Shown: positions 8,789 to 17,704 of the stretch, piece after piece
Layout of the letters: every line of letters starts with the position of its first letter
Numbering within the stretch: position 1 is the first letter of the stretch
DNA from: Planctomycetota bacterium
GTDB taxonomy: Bacteria > Planctomycetota > Phycisphaerae > Phycisphaerales > UBA5793
DNA: 56,051 bases
Assembly (NCBI GenBank): GCA_963205185.1
Contig: CAUJHZ010000057.1
Coordinates: 1 to 56,051, forward strand
Reading direction: 5' to 3'
Position numbers and translations under genes: made by a program
The notes under the pieces: model-generated
What the model was told of the DNA's origin: nothing
Seen by the model: the letters and a program-made list of their open reading frames with translations, nothing else
The model's database searches: none

Positions 8789-10243
8789 ATGAATCGAGGA
8801 TTGGTGATGAGCGAATTTGACAGGATTGGAATGGGCCGCGGCTTGGCGGCAGTGCTCGGCGCAACGATCACGCTGGCGCTGGCCGGGCCCGCCATGGCGC
8901 AGATTGAACACCCGGCCGTGGCCCGGGCGATGGAGATCAGCGAGGCCTTCAAAGCGGTTGCCGAGGAAGCCAGCCCGAGCGTGGCCCGCATTACCGGCTA
9001 CACGCGCGGCGGCGCAAAGGTGACCGGTTCGGGCTTTCTCATCGATGAGCAGGGCCACCTGCTGACCAACAACCACGTCGTCGAGGCGTCGATGACCTTG
9101 CTCGCTGAGTTCAGTGACGGCCGCATCAAGCCCGCCACGCTCGTCGGCGCGGACCCCTTGACCGATCTGGCGATCATCAAGATTGAGAGCAATGGCGTCG
9201 CGGCGCTGCCTTTTGCCAGTTCAAACCAGCTCGAAGTCGGCGAGTGGGTCGTCGCCGTGGGCTTCCCGCTCGGACTCGATCAGACCGTCACGGTCGGCGT
9301 GATCAGCGCAACCAACCGCCGGCTCAACATCGTGGGCACTTCCGTCGGCCGCCGCGGCTACGAAGACTTCATCCAGACTGACGCCGCCATCAACCGCGGC
9401 AACTCCGGCGGGCCGCTGCTGAATCTGCGCGGCGAAGTCGTCGGCGTGAACGCGGCGATCGTCACGCAGACCGGCGGATCGGACGGACTCGGATTTGCCA
9501 TCCCCACCTCGCTGGCCAGTTACGTCGCTCACGAGTTGATCAGCAAGGGTCGCGTGGTGCGCGCGTGGCTTGGCGTCAATCTTCAGGATCTCACTCCGGC
9601 GCTGTCGGTCAGTTATGGATTGCCGCGCGACCAGGTCGGGGTGCTGCTCACCGAGGTTGACCCGAGGTTTCCCGCCGGGAGCGCCGGCTTGCTGGCCGAG
9701 GACATCCTGTCCTCGATCGACGGTCGGCCTGTGCTCAACGTCGAAGATCTGCGCAGCCAGGTCGCGATGATGGAGCCGGGCAAACGGATCGTGGTCGAAG
9801 TCTATCGAAATGCGCGGCGGCGCACCTTCGAAGTGACGCTGGCCGAGATGCAGGGGACGGAGGCGGAGGTGCGTCGCGAGACCATCGATGCCAATCAGGG
9901 TGGGCGACTCGGCGTGAACCTGCTCGACTTGAACGAGGGATCGCTTCGCAATCTCGGTGAGCAGACCGGCGTCGAAGTGTCCCAGCTCGTTCCCGGCCGG
10001 CCCGCGCAACTGAGCGGAATCTCGGCCGGCGATCTCATCGTCGCCATCGACGGCCAGCCGCTGCAGACTTCGCGCGTCGGCTACAACGGCCGGAGCTGGG
10101 CCAAGTGGCTCTTCGAATTCATCGAGACCGCCAAGCCAGGTACGATCGTCCGCTTCGCCGTGCGCAAGGCGGTGGTGGATGGGTCGGGACGGCTGGTGGG
10201 TCACGATCACGTGCGCACGTTTGTCGCGATCGAACTTCAGTGA
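8789..10243 (+). CDS. HtrA/DegP-type periplasmic serine protease with two PDZ domains
   Basis: The protein has 484 residues from ATG 8789, which has GGGGAGA upstream. A signal peptide ends near AMAQ (about 37). The trypsin-like domain holds the triad H96 (TNNHVVEA), D126 (DPLTDLAI) and S206 (NRGNSGGPL). Two PDZ domains follow, the first beginning near RAWLGVNLQDL and the second near GRLGVNLLDL. Such proteases degrade or refold damaged envelope proteins. It lies 67 bp after ispE, with a different role; co-transcription is possible. Confidence 0.93.
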   Translation: MNRGLVMSEFDRIGMGRGLAAVLGATITLALAGPAMAQIEHPAVARAMEISEAFKAVAEEASPSVARITGYTRGGAKVTGSGFLIDEQGHLLTNNHVVEASMTLLAEFSDGRIKPATLVGADPLTDLAIIKIESNGVAALPFASSNQLEVGEWVVAVGFPLGLDQTVTVGVISATNRRLNIVGTSVGRRGYEDFIQTDAAINRGNSGGPLLNLRGEVVGVNAAIVTQTGGSDGLGFAIPTSLASYVAHELISKGRVVRAWLGVNLQDLTPALSVSYGLPRDQVGVLLTEVDPRFPAGSAGLLAEDILSSIDGRPVLNVEDLRSQVAMMEPGKRIVVEVYRNARRRTFEVTLAEMQGTEAEVRRETIDANQGGRLGVNLLDLNEGSLRNLGEQTGVEVSQLVPGRPAQLSGISAGDLIVAIDGQPLQTSRVGYNGRSWAKWLFEFIETAKPGTIVRFAVRKAVVDGSGRLVGHDHVRTFVAIELQ

Positions 10244-10292
10244 ACTAAGCGCTTCAGGGCGCAAGAGTTGCGGTCCGTCCGGCTCAGCCCTG

Positions 10293-10392
10293 AAAAATAA
10301 AAACCGCCGACCGGAGAAACTCCGAATCGGCGGCGGGTGGATGGCGGGGTCGTAAGTCTTTGGCGCAGGCGCACCTGCGCGATTGCTGACCC
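10293..10392 (-). ncRNA. Candidate small RNA with intrinsic terminator
   Basis: Read on the minus strand, this segment has a hairpin GCGCAGG-TGCG-CCTGCGC near its 5' end. A ~25-nt single-stranded linker follows, then a terminator hairpin (CCGCCGA ... TCGGCGG, genomic 10304-10333) and the run TTTTTATTTTT (10293-10303). A promoter-like pair sits just upstream (10396-10424). Both flanking genes run on the plus strand, so the terminator serves no annotated gene. I do not recognise it as 6S, tmRNA, SRP or RNase P RNA. Confidence 0.45.
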
Positions 10393-10395
10393 TAT

Positions 10396-10424
10396 ACTAT
10401 GGCATCGGCAACCTCAGAATGCAA
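10396..10424 (-). promoter_or_regulatory. Promoter candidate for the minus-strand RNA
   Basis: On the minus strand, TTGCAT (10419-10424) is followed after 17 bases by CATAGT (10396-10401), resembling sigma-70 -35 and -10 boxes. Transcription would begin near 10390 and reach the terminator about 95 nt later. The segment lies in a distinctly AT-richer patch of a GC-rich genome. Confidence 0.4.
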
Positions 10425-10567
10425 TCGAAAACTTGGGTTTTTGTTGAATTTCTGGTGGATAACCGCCCGCGTGGCGCGCGGAATGACGGCCGAATCTGCT
10501 GCGGCAACTTCGCTGAATCGGTTATCGGTCGATTTGATGCGGCCGATCGACGCTACGGTGTGCCGGC

Positions 10568-11644
10568 ATGACGCGTAACGGCGCCGGGCAAGTGAATCAT
10601 CGACACGCCGCGATCCTGCATCGCGCCTGCCGCCGCAGCGCGCCCGACGTCTGGCTCGCCGTGCGCTTTCTCCCGCGCGATACGCGCGACCAACTGCTCG
10701 CCGCAGCCGCGGTGCTGCGACTGCTGTCCGACGTCGTGGCCGGCCGCGAGGTGGAGCGCGATCCGGCGGCCGGAGCCGACGAAGCCCAGCCGCCCACCGC
10801 CGGCGGGTGCGGGTGCGGCTCAGGGTCGTTGGCCCAGCGCACGGCCGTGGCCCACAACATCGTCTCGTTCCTGTTCGAGGAGGCTCAGGCCGCGTCCATC
10901 GGCCGGCCCGAACTCGAGTCGTTCGTCGCCGTGCGGCAGGCCTGTCCGCTGCCGCGCGCTGCCTTCGATGCATTCATCGACGGGTGCAGTGCTGCGGCCG
11001 AGGTGCGGCGGGTCGCTACGCGGCGGGCCCGCGAGAATCTCGCCAGCGCCATCGCCGGGCCGCTGGGGGAGATCGTGACAAGCATCGCTCTTGCGGCGCC
11101 CGTGGATGATGAATTCGGCGCTGAATCGGCCGAGGTCGTCAGCGCGATCATGCGGACTCGAGAACTGCTCACCCTCCGCCACCAGCTGGTTCAGGAAGAT
11201 CGCTGTCTGGTGCCCTTGGAGACATTGTCGCGTTTCTCGCTGCGAGATTCGGATCTGGCCCGGTGGGTCAGCGGTTCTGCAGTGGACGTCGGTTCAGAAC
11301 TCGACCGCCGCTGCACATCGCTGCTCGGGCATCTTCGCCGGGATTGTCTGGCTGGACTCGTTGCCGCTGCCGCACTCCTCGAGCGGCTGCCCGGCGGGCC
11401 GGCGCGAGCTGTTGCCGCGGTCGCGGGAGTATGGGGAGCGGCGCTGTGCAGCGAACCGCTCGGGCCGGGCGAATCGCAGCATGCGCTGTCGGATCGGCTG
11501 CGGGCCTATCGGTTCCGCGCGTGGCGTCATGCGATCGCGCGGCGACTCGATCCGAGGTTGGCGGCGATGTCGCGGGAAGGTTCTGCCGATTCTGTTTCAG
11601 TCGAGTTGCCGATGAGTCAATCCGATCCTGTGTCGCACCGCTGA
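10568..11644 (+). CDS. Squalene/phytoene synthase-like protein lacking catalytic motifs
   Basis: The 358-residue protein follows the layout of the trans-isoprenyl synthase fold seen in HpnC/HpnD. WLAVRFLPRDTRDQLLAAAAVLRLLSDVV (about 29-57, split by the first motif site) matches their first helix pair, PLPRAAFDAFIDGC the middle, and LTLRHQLVQEDRCLVPLETLSRF the LTNxxRDxxED-GRVYLP region. The aspartates needed for substrate Mg are missing: LSDVV replaces DDxxD, and HQLVQEDR replaces the second motif. A Gly/Cys insert lies at about 79-86. It is followed after 9 bp by aroK. It may be a non-catalytic partner or a relic; homology is judged by eye and is moderate. Confidence 0.55.
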   Translation: MTRNGAGQVNHRHAAILHRACRRSAPDVWLAVRFLPRDTRDQLLAAAAVLRLLSDVVAGREVERDPAAGADEAQPPTAGGCGCGSGSLAQRTAVAHNIVSFLFEEAQAASIGRPELESFVAVRQACPLPRAAFDAFIDGCSAAAEVRRVATRRARENLASAIAGPLGEIVTSIALAAPVDDEFGAESAEVVSAIMRTRELLTLRHQLVQEDRCLVPLETLSRFSLRDSDLARWVSGSAVDVGSELDRRCTSLLGHLRRDCLAGLVAAAALLERLPGGPARAVAAVAGVWGAALCSEPLGPGESQHALSDRLRAYRFRAWRHAIARRLDPRLAAMSREGSADSVSVELPMSQSDPVSHR

Positions 11645-11653
11645 GGATGCCCC

Positions 11654-12175
11654 ATGAACATCATGCTGATCGGCGCTCGCGCCAGCGGCAAGTCCACCCT
11701 GGCGCGCATTATTGCCGACGCCCTGTGGCGGAAATTCATCGACATGGATCAGGTCGTGCTCGCCCAGTTCGCCGAGGAGTCGATCTCCGAGGTCTGGCGG
11801 GTGCACGGCGAGCCGGCGTGGCGCGATGCAGAGGGGCGCGTCATCACCGAACTGCTCAAGGCCGACGAGCAGATCATCGCGGCCGGGGGCGGCGCGCCGC
11901 TCGTGCCGGCCGTGCAGCAGGCGATGGACGCGGCTCGCGCGTCGGGCCGGCTGAAGGTCGTCTACCTCGCCTGCGACGCCGTCGAACTTCGACGCCGTCT
12001 CAGCACCCAGGTCGGAGACCGACCGTCGCTGACGGGCCGGCCGCCTTCAGAAGAGATCGAGATCGTCTTGGCCCAGCGGGACCCGATCTACCGGATGGTC
12101 GCCGACGTGGTGCTGGACGTGTCGCGACTGGGGGAGCGCGACGCTGCGGACTACCTCATCCGAAACCACTTCTGA
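11654..12175 (+). CDS. aroK: Shikimate kinase
   Basis: This enzyme phosphorylates shikimate at the 3-hydroxyl in aromatic amino acid synthesis. The 173-residue protein has the P-loop GARASGKST (7-15), the DMD substrate motif, the GGGAPL loop and the lid segment DRPSLTGRP, all diagnostic. The start ATG lies nine bases after the preceding gene's stop codon, so the two are probably co-transcribed. Length is normal for the family. Confidence 0.93.
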   Translation: MNIMLIGARASGKSTLARIIADALWRKFIDMDQVVLAQFAEESISEVWRVHGEPAWRDAEGRVITELLKADEQIIAAGGGAPLVPAVQQAMDAARASGRLKVVYLACDAVELRRRLSTQVGDRPSLTGRPPSEEIEIVLAQRDPIYRMVADVVLDVSRLGERDAADYLIRNHF

Positions 12176-12258
12176 CTTCTAGCCGGTTTCCCGCGTTTGA
12201 CCATCGAAGCGCTGTCTCTACGATTGCCTCCGCGCCCCAGGGCCCGGGCAGGAGCGTC

Positions 12259-13164
12259 ATGAACGAAGCGTCGAATCAGCACCCGATCAACCCACTGTCC
12301 TTCAGCACCGTGGCCTGCCCGCAATGGGGTCTGGAACGCGTCATCGAGGCGGCGGGCCAGTACGGCTATCAGGGGGTCGAGCTGCGGACCTTCGGCTCGG
12401 GCTCGAGCCACCTGGCCTGCGATCCGGCGCTGAGCGATCCGGAGAAGGTCCGCCACCTGTTCGAGAAGTCGTCGATCCAGATCTCGTGCCTGGCCACGAG
12501 CGCCGCGCTGCACTACCGCGGCAAGACCGAGGCGCGGCAGGCGCTGGCGAGCGCCAAATCATTCGTGGACATGGCCCAGGCGCTGAACTGCCCGCGCATC
12601 CGCACCTTCGGCTACATGATCTACCCGGGCGAGCAGCCGCCCGCCGCCATCCGCCGCCTCTCTGAGCGCTACGTCGAACTGGCTGAATACGCCGAGGAGA
12701 GCGGCGTCGAGATCGTCATCGAAAACGCCGGCTCGTTCGCCCGCTCGCGCGAACTGTGGAACCTGACCAACTACACCGAGCACCCGCTCGTGGGCGTGTG
12801 CTGGAATGTGGCTTATGCCGCGACCGTCGGCGAGCGGCCGGGGCTGAGCGTGACCACGCTCAACAGCCGCATTCGCTATGCCAAGCTCAAGGACACCGTG
12901 GTCGGCGAGGGCACCGGCTACTGCCCGCTGGGCGAAGGCACGGTCGAGGTCGAGCGCTTCGTCGAAATGCTGCGCGGCATCGGCTACACCGGCTGGCTGT
13001 GCTTCGAATGGGATAAACTGTGGCTGCCGGGGCTGGCAGAGCCGGAGGAGGCGCTGCCCAGGGCCCGGGAGACACTGTCGGAATGGATGCGCCTCAAGGT
13101 GGATAAGAAGGGCAAGTCTCTGGCCAAGCGCGAAGCGGCTGTCCTTGAAGTGCGCAGTGGATGA
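12259..13164 (+). CDS. Sugar phosphate isomerase/epimerase-like TIM-barrel protein
   Basis: The protein has 301 residues from ATG 12259, with AGGAG upstream. It has the features of the xylose-isomerase-like/AP-endonuclease-2 barrel: an opening LSFSTVACPQWGLERVI strand and helix, the metal-ligand Glu in EIVIENAG, YAKLKDT towards the C-terminal half, and the terminal FEWDKLW Glu. Relatives act on myo-inositol derivatives, hydroxypyruvate or keto-sugars; the substrate here cannot be inferred. It follows aroK by 83 bp. Confidence 0.82.
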   Translation: MNEASNQHPINPLSFSTVACPQWGLERVIEAAGQYGYQGVELRTFGSGSSHLACDPALSDPEKVRHLFEKSSIQISCLATSAALHYRGKTEARQALASAKSFVDMAQALNCPRIRTFGYMIYPGEQPPAAIRRLSERYVELAEYAEESGVEIVIENAGSFARSRELWNLTNYTEHPLVGVCWNVAYAATVGERPGLSVTTLNSRIRYAKLKDTVVGEGTGYCPLGEGTVEVERFVEMLRGIGYTGWLCFEWDKLWLPGLAEPEEALPRARETLSEWMRLKVDKKGKSLAKREAAVLEVRSG

Positions 13165-13305
13165 TGGCAGGGCGAGCACAAGCGACCGGCGGCTCGGACA
13201 GCCGGCGTCCCAGGCGAGCCCCGTTCAACCCTTAACCCGGGTTGCTCAATCTGCACGAGTGGCTGGAGCCGATGCGACAACGGCCAGCCGCGAGAGGAAT
13301 GTTTG

Positions 13306-14088
13306 ATGCTTCAGGGCGTGATCAACTCGATTCGCGAGAGCCAGGTGTGGAGTTCCATCTTCCGCCACGGCGTCCCGCGCGACCGCCGCACCCGCGTCAT
13401 GGCGGTCATGTCCAACCTGTTTCTGCACCTCCACCCCGTCGCCGTGCGCAAGAGCGGCATCCGGCTTTCGTTCACGTGGTGCATGGGCGGCCTCACGTTC
13501 TTCCTGTTCATCGCCGAGACCATCAGCGGCGTGCTGCTGATGTTCTACTACCGGCCGGTGGTCGAATACGCCTACAGCGACATCATCCAGATGCGTGCCG
13601 CCCTCACGCTGGGCGTGATGCGCGAGATTCACCGCTGGGGCGCGCACGCCATGATCATCGCCGTCTGGCTGCACATGATGCGCGTCTTCCTGACCGGCTC
13701 GTACAAGCCGCCGCGCGAGTTCAACTGGGTCGTCGGCGTGATCCTGCTCGTGCTCACGATGCTGCTTTCGTTCACCGGCTACCTGCTGCCGTGGGACCAG
13801 CTCGCGATCTGGGCGATCACGGTGGGCAGCAAGATGGCCGAGGCCACGCCCTTTGCGGGCATGAACGGCCCGGGCCGCGAACTGCTCCAGTTGCCCGGCG
13901 GCATCCCGATTGTCACGCCGTACTCGGATGCCAAGTTCCTGCTGCTCGCGGGCGATTCGGTCGGCGAGGCGGCGCTGCTGCGCTTTTACGTGCTCCACTG
14001 CATCGCAATACCGCTCGCGGCCGCGACGCTGATCGCCGTGCACTTCTGGCGCATCCGCAAGGACGGCGGCATCAGCGGACCGATGTGA
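13306..14088 (+). CDS. Cytochrome b N-terminal subunit (b6-type) of a bc/b6f-like complex
   Basis: The 260-residue membrane protein binds two hemes b. The ligand pairs are visible: IHRWGAHAMIIAVWLHMM gives His-x13-His in helix B, and VLHCIAIPLAAATLIAVHFW gives His-x14-His in helix D. The x14 spacing is that of b6 rather than mitochondrial b. FTGYLLPWDQ and RKDGGISGP are also PetB-like. I take ATG 13306 as start, with GAGAGGAA in front. The C-terminal half is a separate gene 65 bp downstream. Rieske and cytochrome c genes are not in this window. Confidence 0.92.
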   Translation: MLQGVINSIRESQVWSSIFRHGVPRDRRTRVMAVMSNLFLHLHPVAVRKSGIRLSFTWCMGGLTFFLFIAETISGVLLMFYYRPVVEYAYSDIIQMRAALTLGVMREIHRWGAHAMIIAVWLHMMRVFLTGSYKPPREFNWVVGVILLVLTMLLSFTGYLLPWDQLAIWAITVGSKMAEATPFAGMNGPGRELLQLPGGIPIVTPYSDAKFLLLAGDSVGEAALLRFYVLHCIAIPLAAATLIAVHFWRIRKDGGISGPM

Positions 14089-14153
14089 GAAGAGAGGCAT
14101 CGAGGCATCAAGGGCGGATCAGAGACTTTGGCGACTAACGGAATTGATCGTTC

Positions 14154-15299
14154 ATGCACACGCTGATTTCCAACACGATGCCCTTGCTCGCCGCCGGCGC
14201 TGAGCAGGTGACTGCACTGGACAAGTTCAAGGACTTCGTCAACCGCTGGAGCGTGCCGCAGTTCAGCCTGCCGCTGTTCCTGCTGCTCATGATCGGGGCG
14301 TTCTTCGGCTATCGCAAGTGGACCAAGCCGATCATCTTCTGGCCGATGATGATCGTCTTCACCGTCGTCTACTTCGGGTTCATCCCGCTCGATGACAGTT
14401 ACGCGTCGATTCTCCAGAAGCCCGACAACGTGCCGATCTCGATGATGATCTTCCTCACGCTGTTCTTCCTCTGGCTCGGCCTGCGGCAAGCGGCCATCAA
14501 CGACCACAACATGGAGATCGGCAAGCCGCTCATCGAAGAAGACCGCGAAGACAAGGTGCTTTGCTGGCCGGATCTCGTCTACACCGAACTGCTGGCGATG
14601 GTGCTGTGCACGGTGGTGCTCATCCTCTGGTCCGTGCTGCTCAAGGCGCCGCTCGAGTCTCCGGCCAACCCCGCCGGCCCGCCGAACCCGTCCAAGGCGC
14701 CGTGGTACTTCCTCGGCCTGCAGGAGTTGCTCGTCTACTTCGACCCGTGGATGGCCGGCGTGGTGCTGCCCGGTCTCATCATCCTCGGCCTCGCCGCCAT
14801 GCCCTACATCGACACCAATCCCAAGGGCAACGGCTACTACACCTTCAAGGAGCGCAAGTTCGCGATCCTCACATGGATGTTCGGCTACCTCATCCTCTGG
14901 TGCGTGCTCATCGTGTTCGGCACGTTCCTGCGCGGCCCGAACTGGAACTTCTTCGGCCCGTTCCAGGTGTGGGATTCGCACCGCGTCGATCCGCTGACCA
15001 ACATCAACATCAGCGATATCTGGTACGTCGTCATCTTGGACGGCAAACTGCCCGAGAGCATGCTTGTGCGCGAGTGGCCGGGCATGGTGCTGGCGGCGTT
15101 CTGGTTTTTCGCCCTGCCCTACCTGATGACGAAGATCCGTTTCTTCGGCCGATTGCGGTACCAGATGGGCTTTGCGCGGTACTACCTGATGGCGGTGCTG
15201 TTCGTCGTGATGATGCTCGTGCCGGTCAAGATGGTCGGCCGCTGGACGATGAACCTCAAGTACATCATCGCCATGCCCGAGATCAACTTCAATCTTTGA
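14154..15299 (+). CDS. Cytochrome b C-terminal subunit (PetD-like, extended)
   Basis: The protein has 381 residues, more than twice the length of chloroplast subunit IV. Two to three extra N-terminal helices (about 38-110) precede the PetD-like part (WPDLVYTELLAMVL ... PANPAGPPNP). The quinol-site PEWY motif is replaced by APWY (SKAPWYFLGLQE), a PxWY variant known from several bacterial lineages. Two further C-terminal helices follow. It works with the 13306-14088 gene in quinol oxidation at the membrane. A strong palindrome after the stop ends the unit. Confidence 0.88.
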   Translation: MHTLISNTMPLLAAGAEQVTALDKFKDFVNRWSVPQFSLPLFLLLMIGAFFGYRKWTKPIIFWPMMIVFTVVYFGFIPLDDSYASILQKPDNVPISMMIFLTLFFLWLGLRQAAINDHNMEIGKPLIEEDREDKVLCWPDLVYTELLAMVLCTVVLILWSVLLKAPLESPANPAGPPNPSKAPWYFLGLQELLVYFDPWMAGVVLPGLIILGLAAMPYIDTNPKGNGYYTFKERKFAILTWMFGYLILWCVLIVFGTFLRGPNWNFFGPFQVWDSHRVDPLTNINISDIWYVVILDGKLPESMLVREWPGMVLAAFWFFALPYLMTKIRFFGRLRYQMGFARYYLMAVLFVVMMLVPVKMVGRWTMNLKYIIAMPEINFNL

Positions 15300-15326
15300 C
15301 GCTCGGCTGCGATGGCGTCGAATCTC

Positions 15327-15356
15327 AAAGCCCATGCAAGGCCTTGCATGGGCTTT
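15327..15356. terminator. Bidirectional terminator, 30-bp palindrome
   Basis: AAAGCCCATGCAAGG is followed directly by its complement, giving a long hairpin between the convergent cytochrome b and hpnE genes. TTTCTTG follows on the plus strand and an AAAG/TTT edge on the minus strand. Confidence 0.75.
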
Positions 15357-15362
15357 CTTGTA

Positions 15363-16724
15363 TCACCACAGTGACGACGCGATTCCATACAGCAGCGACG
15401 GCGGGAGGTCGGGCACCGACAGGTCCTGGCCGAGGATGGCGCCGGCCGCGGCGTAGCCGCTGCGCGCTGCGCCTTCCATCGTTGCCGGCCAGCCCGTGGC
15501 GCAGTAGTCGCCCGCCAGCAGCAGGTTCGCCGCGGGCCCGGTCGTCGCCGGCCGCTGCGCCTGTGAGCCTGGCGTGGCGGCGAACGTCGCCCGCTTCTCC
15601 TTGACCACGTGCTGCCGCAGCAACGCGTTGCCGCCGCCCGGCGCCACGGCCGGGAACAGATGCGACATCGCCCCGCGAACCCGCCGCACGATCTCCTCGG
15701 CGCTCAGGGCCATCCAGTCGTCGGCGGCGCTGATCACCGCGTGCGCCGTGCGGCCGCCTTCTTTGAAGAATACCCATTGCACCGCCGCATCGAGCAGCAC
15801 CACGTGAGGCAAATCGGTGATCGGCTGGTCGAAGTGCAGGTGCGCGCCGAGAATCGGGCTGTGCGCCAGGCCGCGCGGCTGCGCGAGGCGCGCGTCCATC
15901 CGCCCCAGGTCGGCGCTGACCACGCCTGCGATCTGCTCGAACGGCAGCGCCAGGACATACGCATCCGCCTCGAGGCGCGAGCCGTCGTCGAGCGTGATGA
16001 ACTCCACGCGCGAGGCGCCCTCGATCCGCTGCACGCGCCTCGAAAGGCGCAGGTCGTCGATAAAGTGGTGCGCGGGGTCGTACAGATTCACAAGCGGGCA
16101 GTCAGGCAGGCCAAGCCGCCACGCGTTCCGATGCGCCAGAAAGCCCTCCTGAAAAACCTGCAGCGCCGGCTCGGCTGACACGCGCTCGCACGGCAGATTG
16201 CACGCGCTGATGATGACGACGTCCCAGAAGCGGGCGATGAGCCGCTCGCTCTGGCCGCGCTGGCGAAGCCACTGGGCGAACGTGATGTCTTCAGAGGACC
16301 GGCGGTCTGCCGCGGCAATGGCGCGCATCGCCGCGGCGAGCGCGACCTTCTCCTTGGCGCTGTAGGCGCGAAACGCGGCCATCGAAAGCGCCAGGTGCAA
16401 TGGCGCGGGGAGCATCGACGGCTTGAGCACATCGACGCAACCCGAAGCGGAAGCGAAGTACATTCGGTCATGCCAGCGCATGCGGCCGTCCACGCCGAGG
16501 CGTCCGTAGAAGTCCAGCAGCGTGGTGCAGCAGCCGAGCACGACGTGCTGGCAGTTGTCGATGCGATGCCCGGTGGCGGGATCGGTGAAACTGGTGGCCC
16601 GGCCGCCGAGGCGGTTCCTGGCTTCGATGAGAGTAACGTGCCAGCCGGCCTCGTGGAGTCGCACCGCCGCCGCCAGACCGGCCACTCCGCCCCCGATGAC
16701 CGCGACGCGGCCGGCGTGGCTCAC
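15363..16724 (-). CDS. hpnE: Squalene-associated FAD-dependent desaturase / hydroxysqualene dehydroxylase
   Basis: HpnE reduces hydroxysqualene to squalene. The 453-residue protein opens with the FAD Rossmann motif VAVIGGGVAGLAAAVRLHEAG and a GGRATSF segment, and ends with the GDYCATGWPATMEGAARSGYAAA FAD-closing region. I prefer GTG at 16724 because it overlaps the hpnD stop as GTGA and has a GGAG in front; a GTG at 16748 would add eight residues. Third gene of the hpnC-hpnD-hpnE operon. Confidence 0.93.
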   Translation of the reverse strand: MSHAGRVAVIGGGVAGLAAAVRLHEAGWHVTLIEARNRLGGRATSFTDPATGHRIDNCQHVVLGCCTTLLDFYGRLGVDGRMRWHDRMYFASASGCVDVLKPSMLPAPLHLALSMAAFRAYSAKEKVALAAAMRAIAAADRRSSEDITFAQWLRQRGQSERLIARFWDVVIISACNLPCERVSAEPALQVFQEGFLAHRNAWRLGLPDCPLVNLYDPAHHFIDDLRLSRRVQRIEGASRVEFITLDDGSRLEADAYVLALPFEQIAGVVSADLGRMDARLAQPRGLAHSPILGAHLHFDQPITDLPHVVLLDAAVQWVFFKEGGRTAHAVISAADDWMALSAEEIVRRVRGAMSHLFPAVAPGGGNALLRQHVVKEKRATFAATPGSQAQRPATTGPAANLLLAGDYCATGWPATMEGAARSGYAAAGAILGQDLSVPDLPPSLLYGIASSLW

Positions 16725-17704
16725 GAGCCGCTCCGCCGCCTGGTCCACGCGGCTGTCAGGCCGATCATGATCTTGCGCGACGTGGCCACGCGGATCCGGC
16801 CCGAGCCGGAGGCCGCGCGCCTGGGCGTGACGGCAATGAGTTCGAGCAGCCGGCGGTAGATGCGCGTCATCGCGGCCAGAGCCGCTTGCCCGTCTTCATG
16901 CACCGCCTCTGCCAGCGGGGCCGAGCGGTCGTAATACTCCGCCGCACGCTTGATCTGAAAGCGCATGAACTCCAGGCACGCCTCCGGATTCGACCAGTTC
17001 CGCAACTCTTCGGGCGTGAGGTTGAAACGGGCAAAGTCGTCGGCGGGCAGGTACACCCGGCCGACGTCGTAGTCTTCGGCGTAGTCGCGCAGGATGTTCG
17101 TAAGTTGAAACGCGATGCCGCGCCACTCGGCCAGCCGACGGGCCCGCGCGCTGCCGTCAAAGCCCCAGACGGAAATGCACACCAGCCCGACCGTTGAGGC
17201 CACGTGCCGGCAGTAGATCACGAGATCGTCCAGCGTGCGATACGTCGCGCCATGCAAATCGGAGAGCTGGCCCTCGATCATCTCGCGGAACTCCGTCTCG
17301 CGGAGCCGAAACCGCGAGACCGTGTCGGCAAAGGCGTGCCACATGGCGTGATCGGCAGCGATCTCCAGAGCGTGTTCGGCGTCGCGATGCGGCCGCCAGG
17401 CGCCGCGGAAGACGCGGCTGGTGCGCTCGCGAAAATCGGCCAGCGCCGCTTCGTCGCCAAGGCTGTCATCGACGAGGTCATCGGCCCGGCGCATCCAGGC
17501 ATAAATGGCGTAGAGCGACGAGCGCTTGGGCTCGGGCGTCAGCCGCAGGCCGAAGTAGAAGTTGCGGGCATTGGCGCGGGTGATGCGGCGGCACTGTTCG
17601 TAAGCGTCGCGAAGAGCCGGGGGCGCCGGGGCGGCAGGAGCGCACGGCTGCGGCTCAGCAAGGGAAGTGGCGCTGACAGTGGTCGCTGCGGATCGGCTCA
17701 TCAT
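16721..17704 (-). CDS. hpnD: Presqualene diphosphate synthase
   Basis: HpnD condenses two farnesyl diphosphates to presqualene diphosphate. The 327-residue protein keeps both Asp-rich motifs: RRADDLVDD (first) and LTNILRDYAEDYDVGRVYLP (second). NFYFGLRLTPEPKRSSLYAIYAWMR is typical of the family. The start is ATG 17704, overlapping the hpnC stop by one base (TGATG). Translational coupling to both neighbours supports a single functional unit. Confidence 0.93.
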   Translation of the reverse strand: MMSRSAATTVSATSLAEPQPCAPAAPAPPALRDAYEQCRRITRANARNFYFGLRLTPEPKRSSLYAIYAWMRRADDLVDDSLGDEAALADFRERTSRVFRGAWRPHRDAEHALEIAADHAMWHAFADTVSRFRLRETEFREMIEGQLSDLHGATYRTLDDLVIYCRHVASTVGLVCISVWGFDGSARARRLAEWRGIAFQLTNILRDYAEDYDVGRVYLPADDFARFNLTPEELRNWSNPEACLEFMRFQIKRAAEYYDRSAPLAEAVHEDGQAALAAMTRIYRRLLELIAVTPRRAASGSGRIRVATSRKIMIGLTAAWTRRRSGS

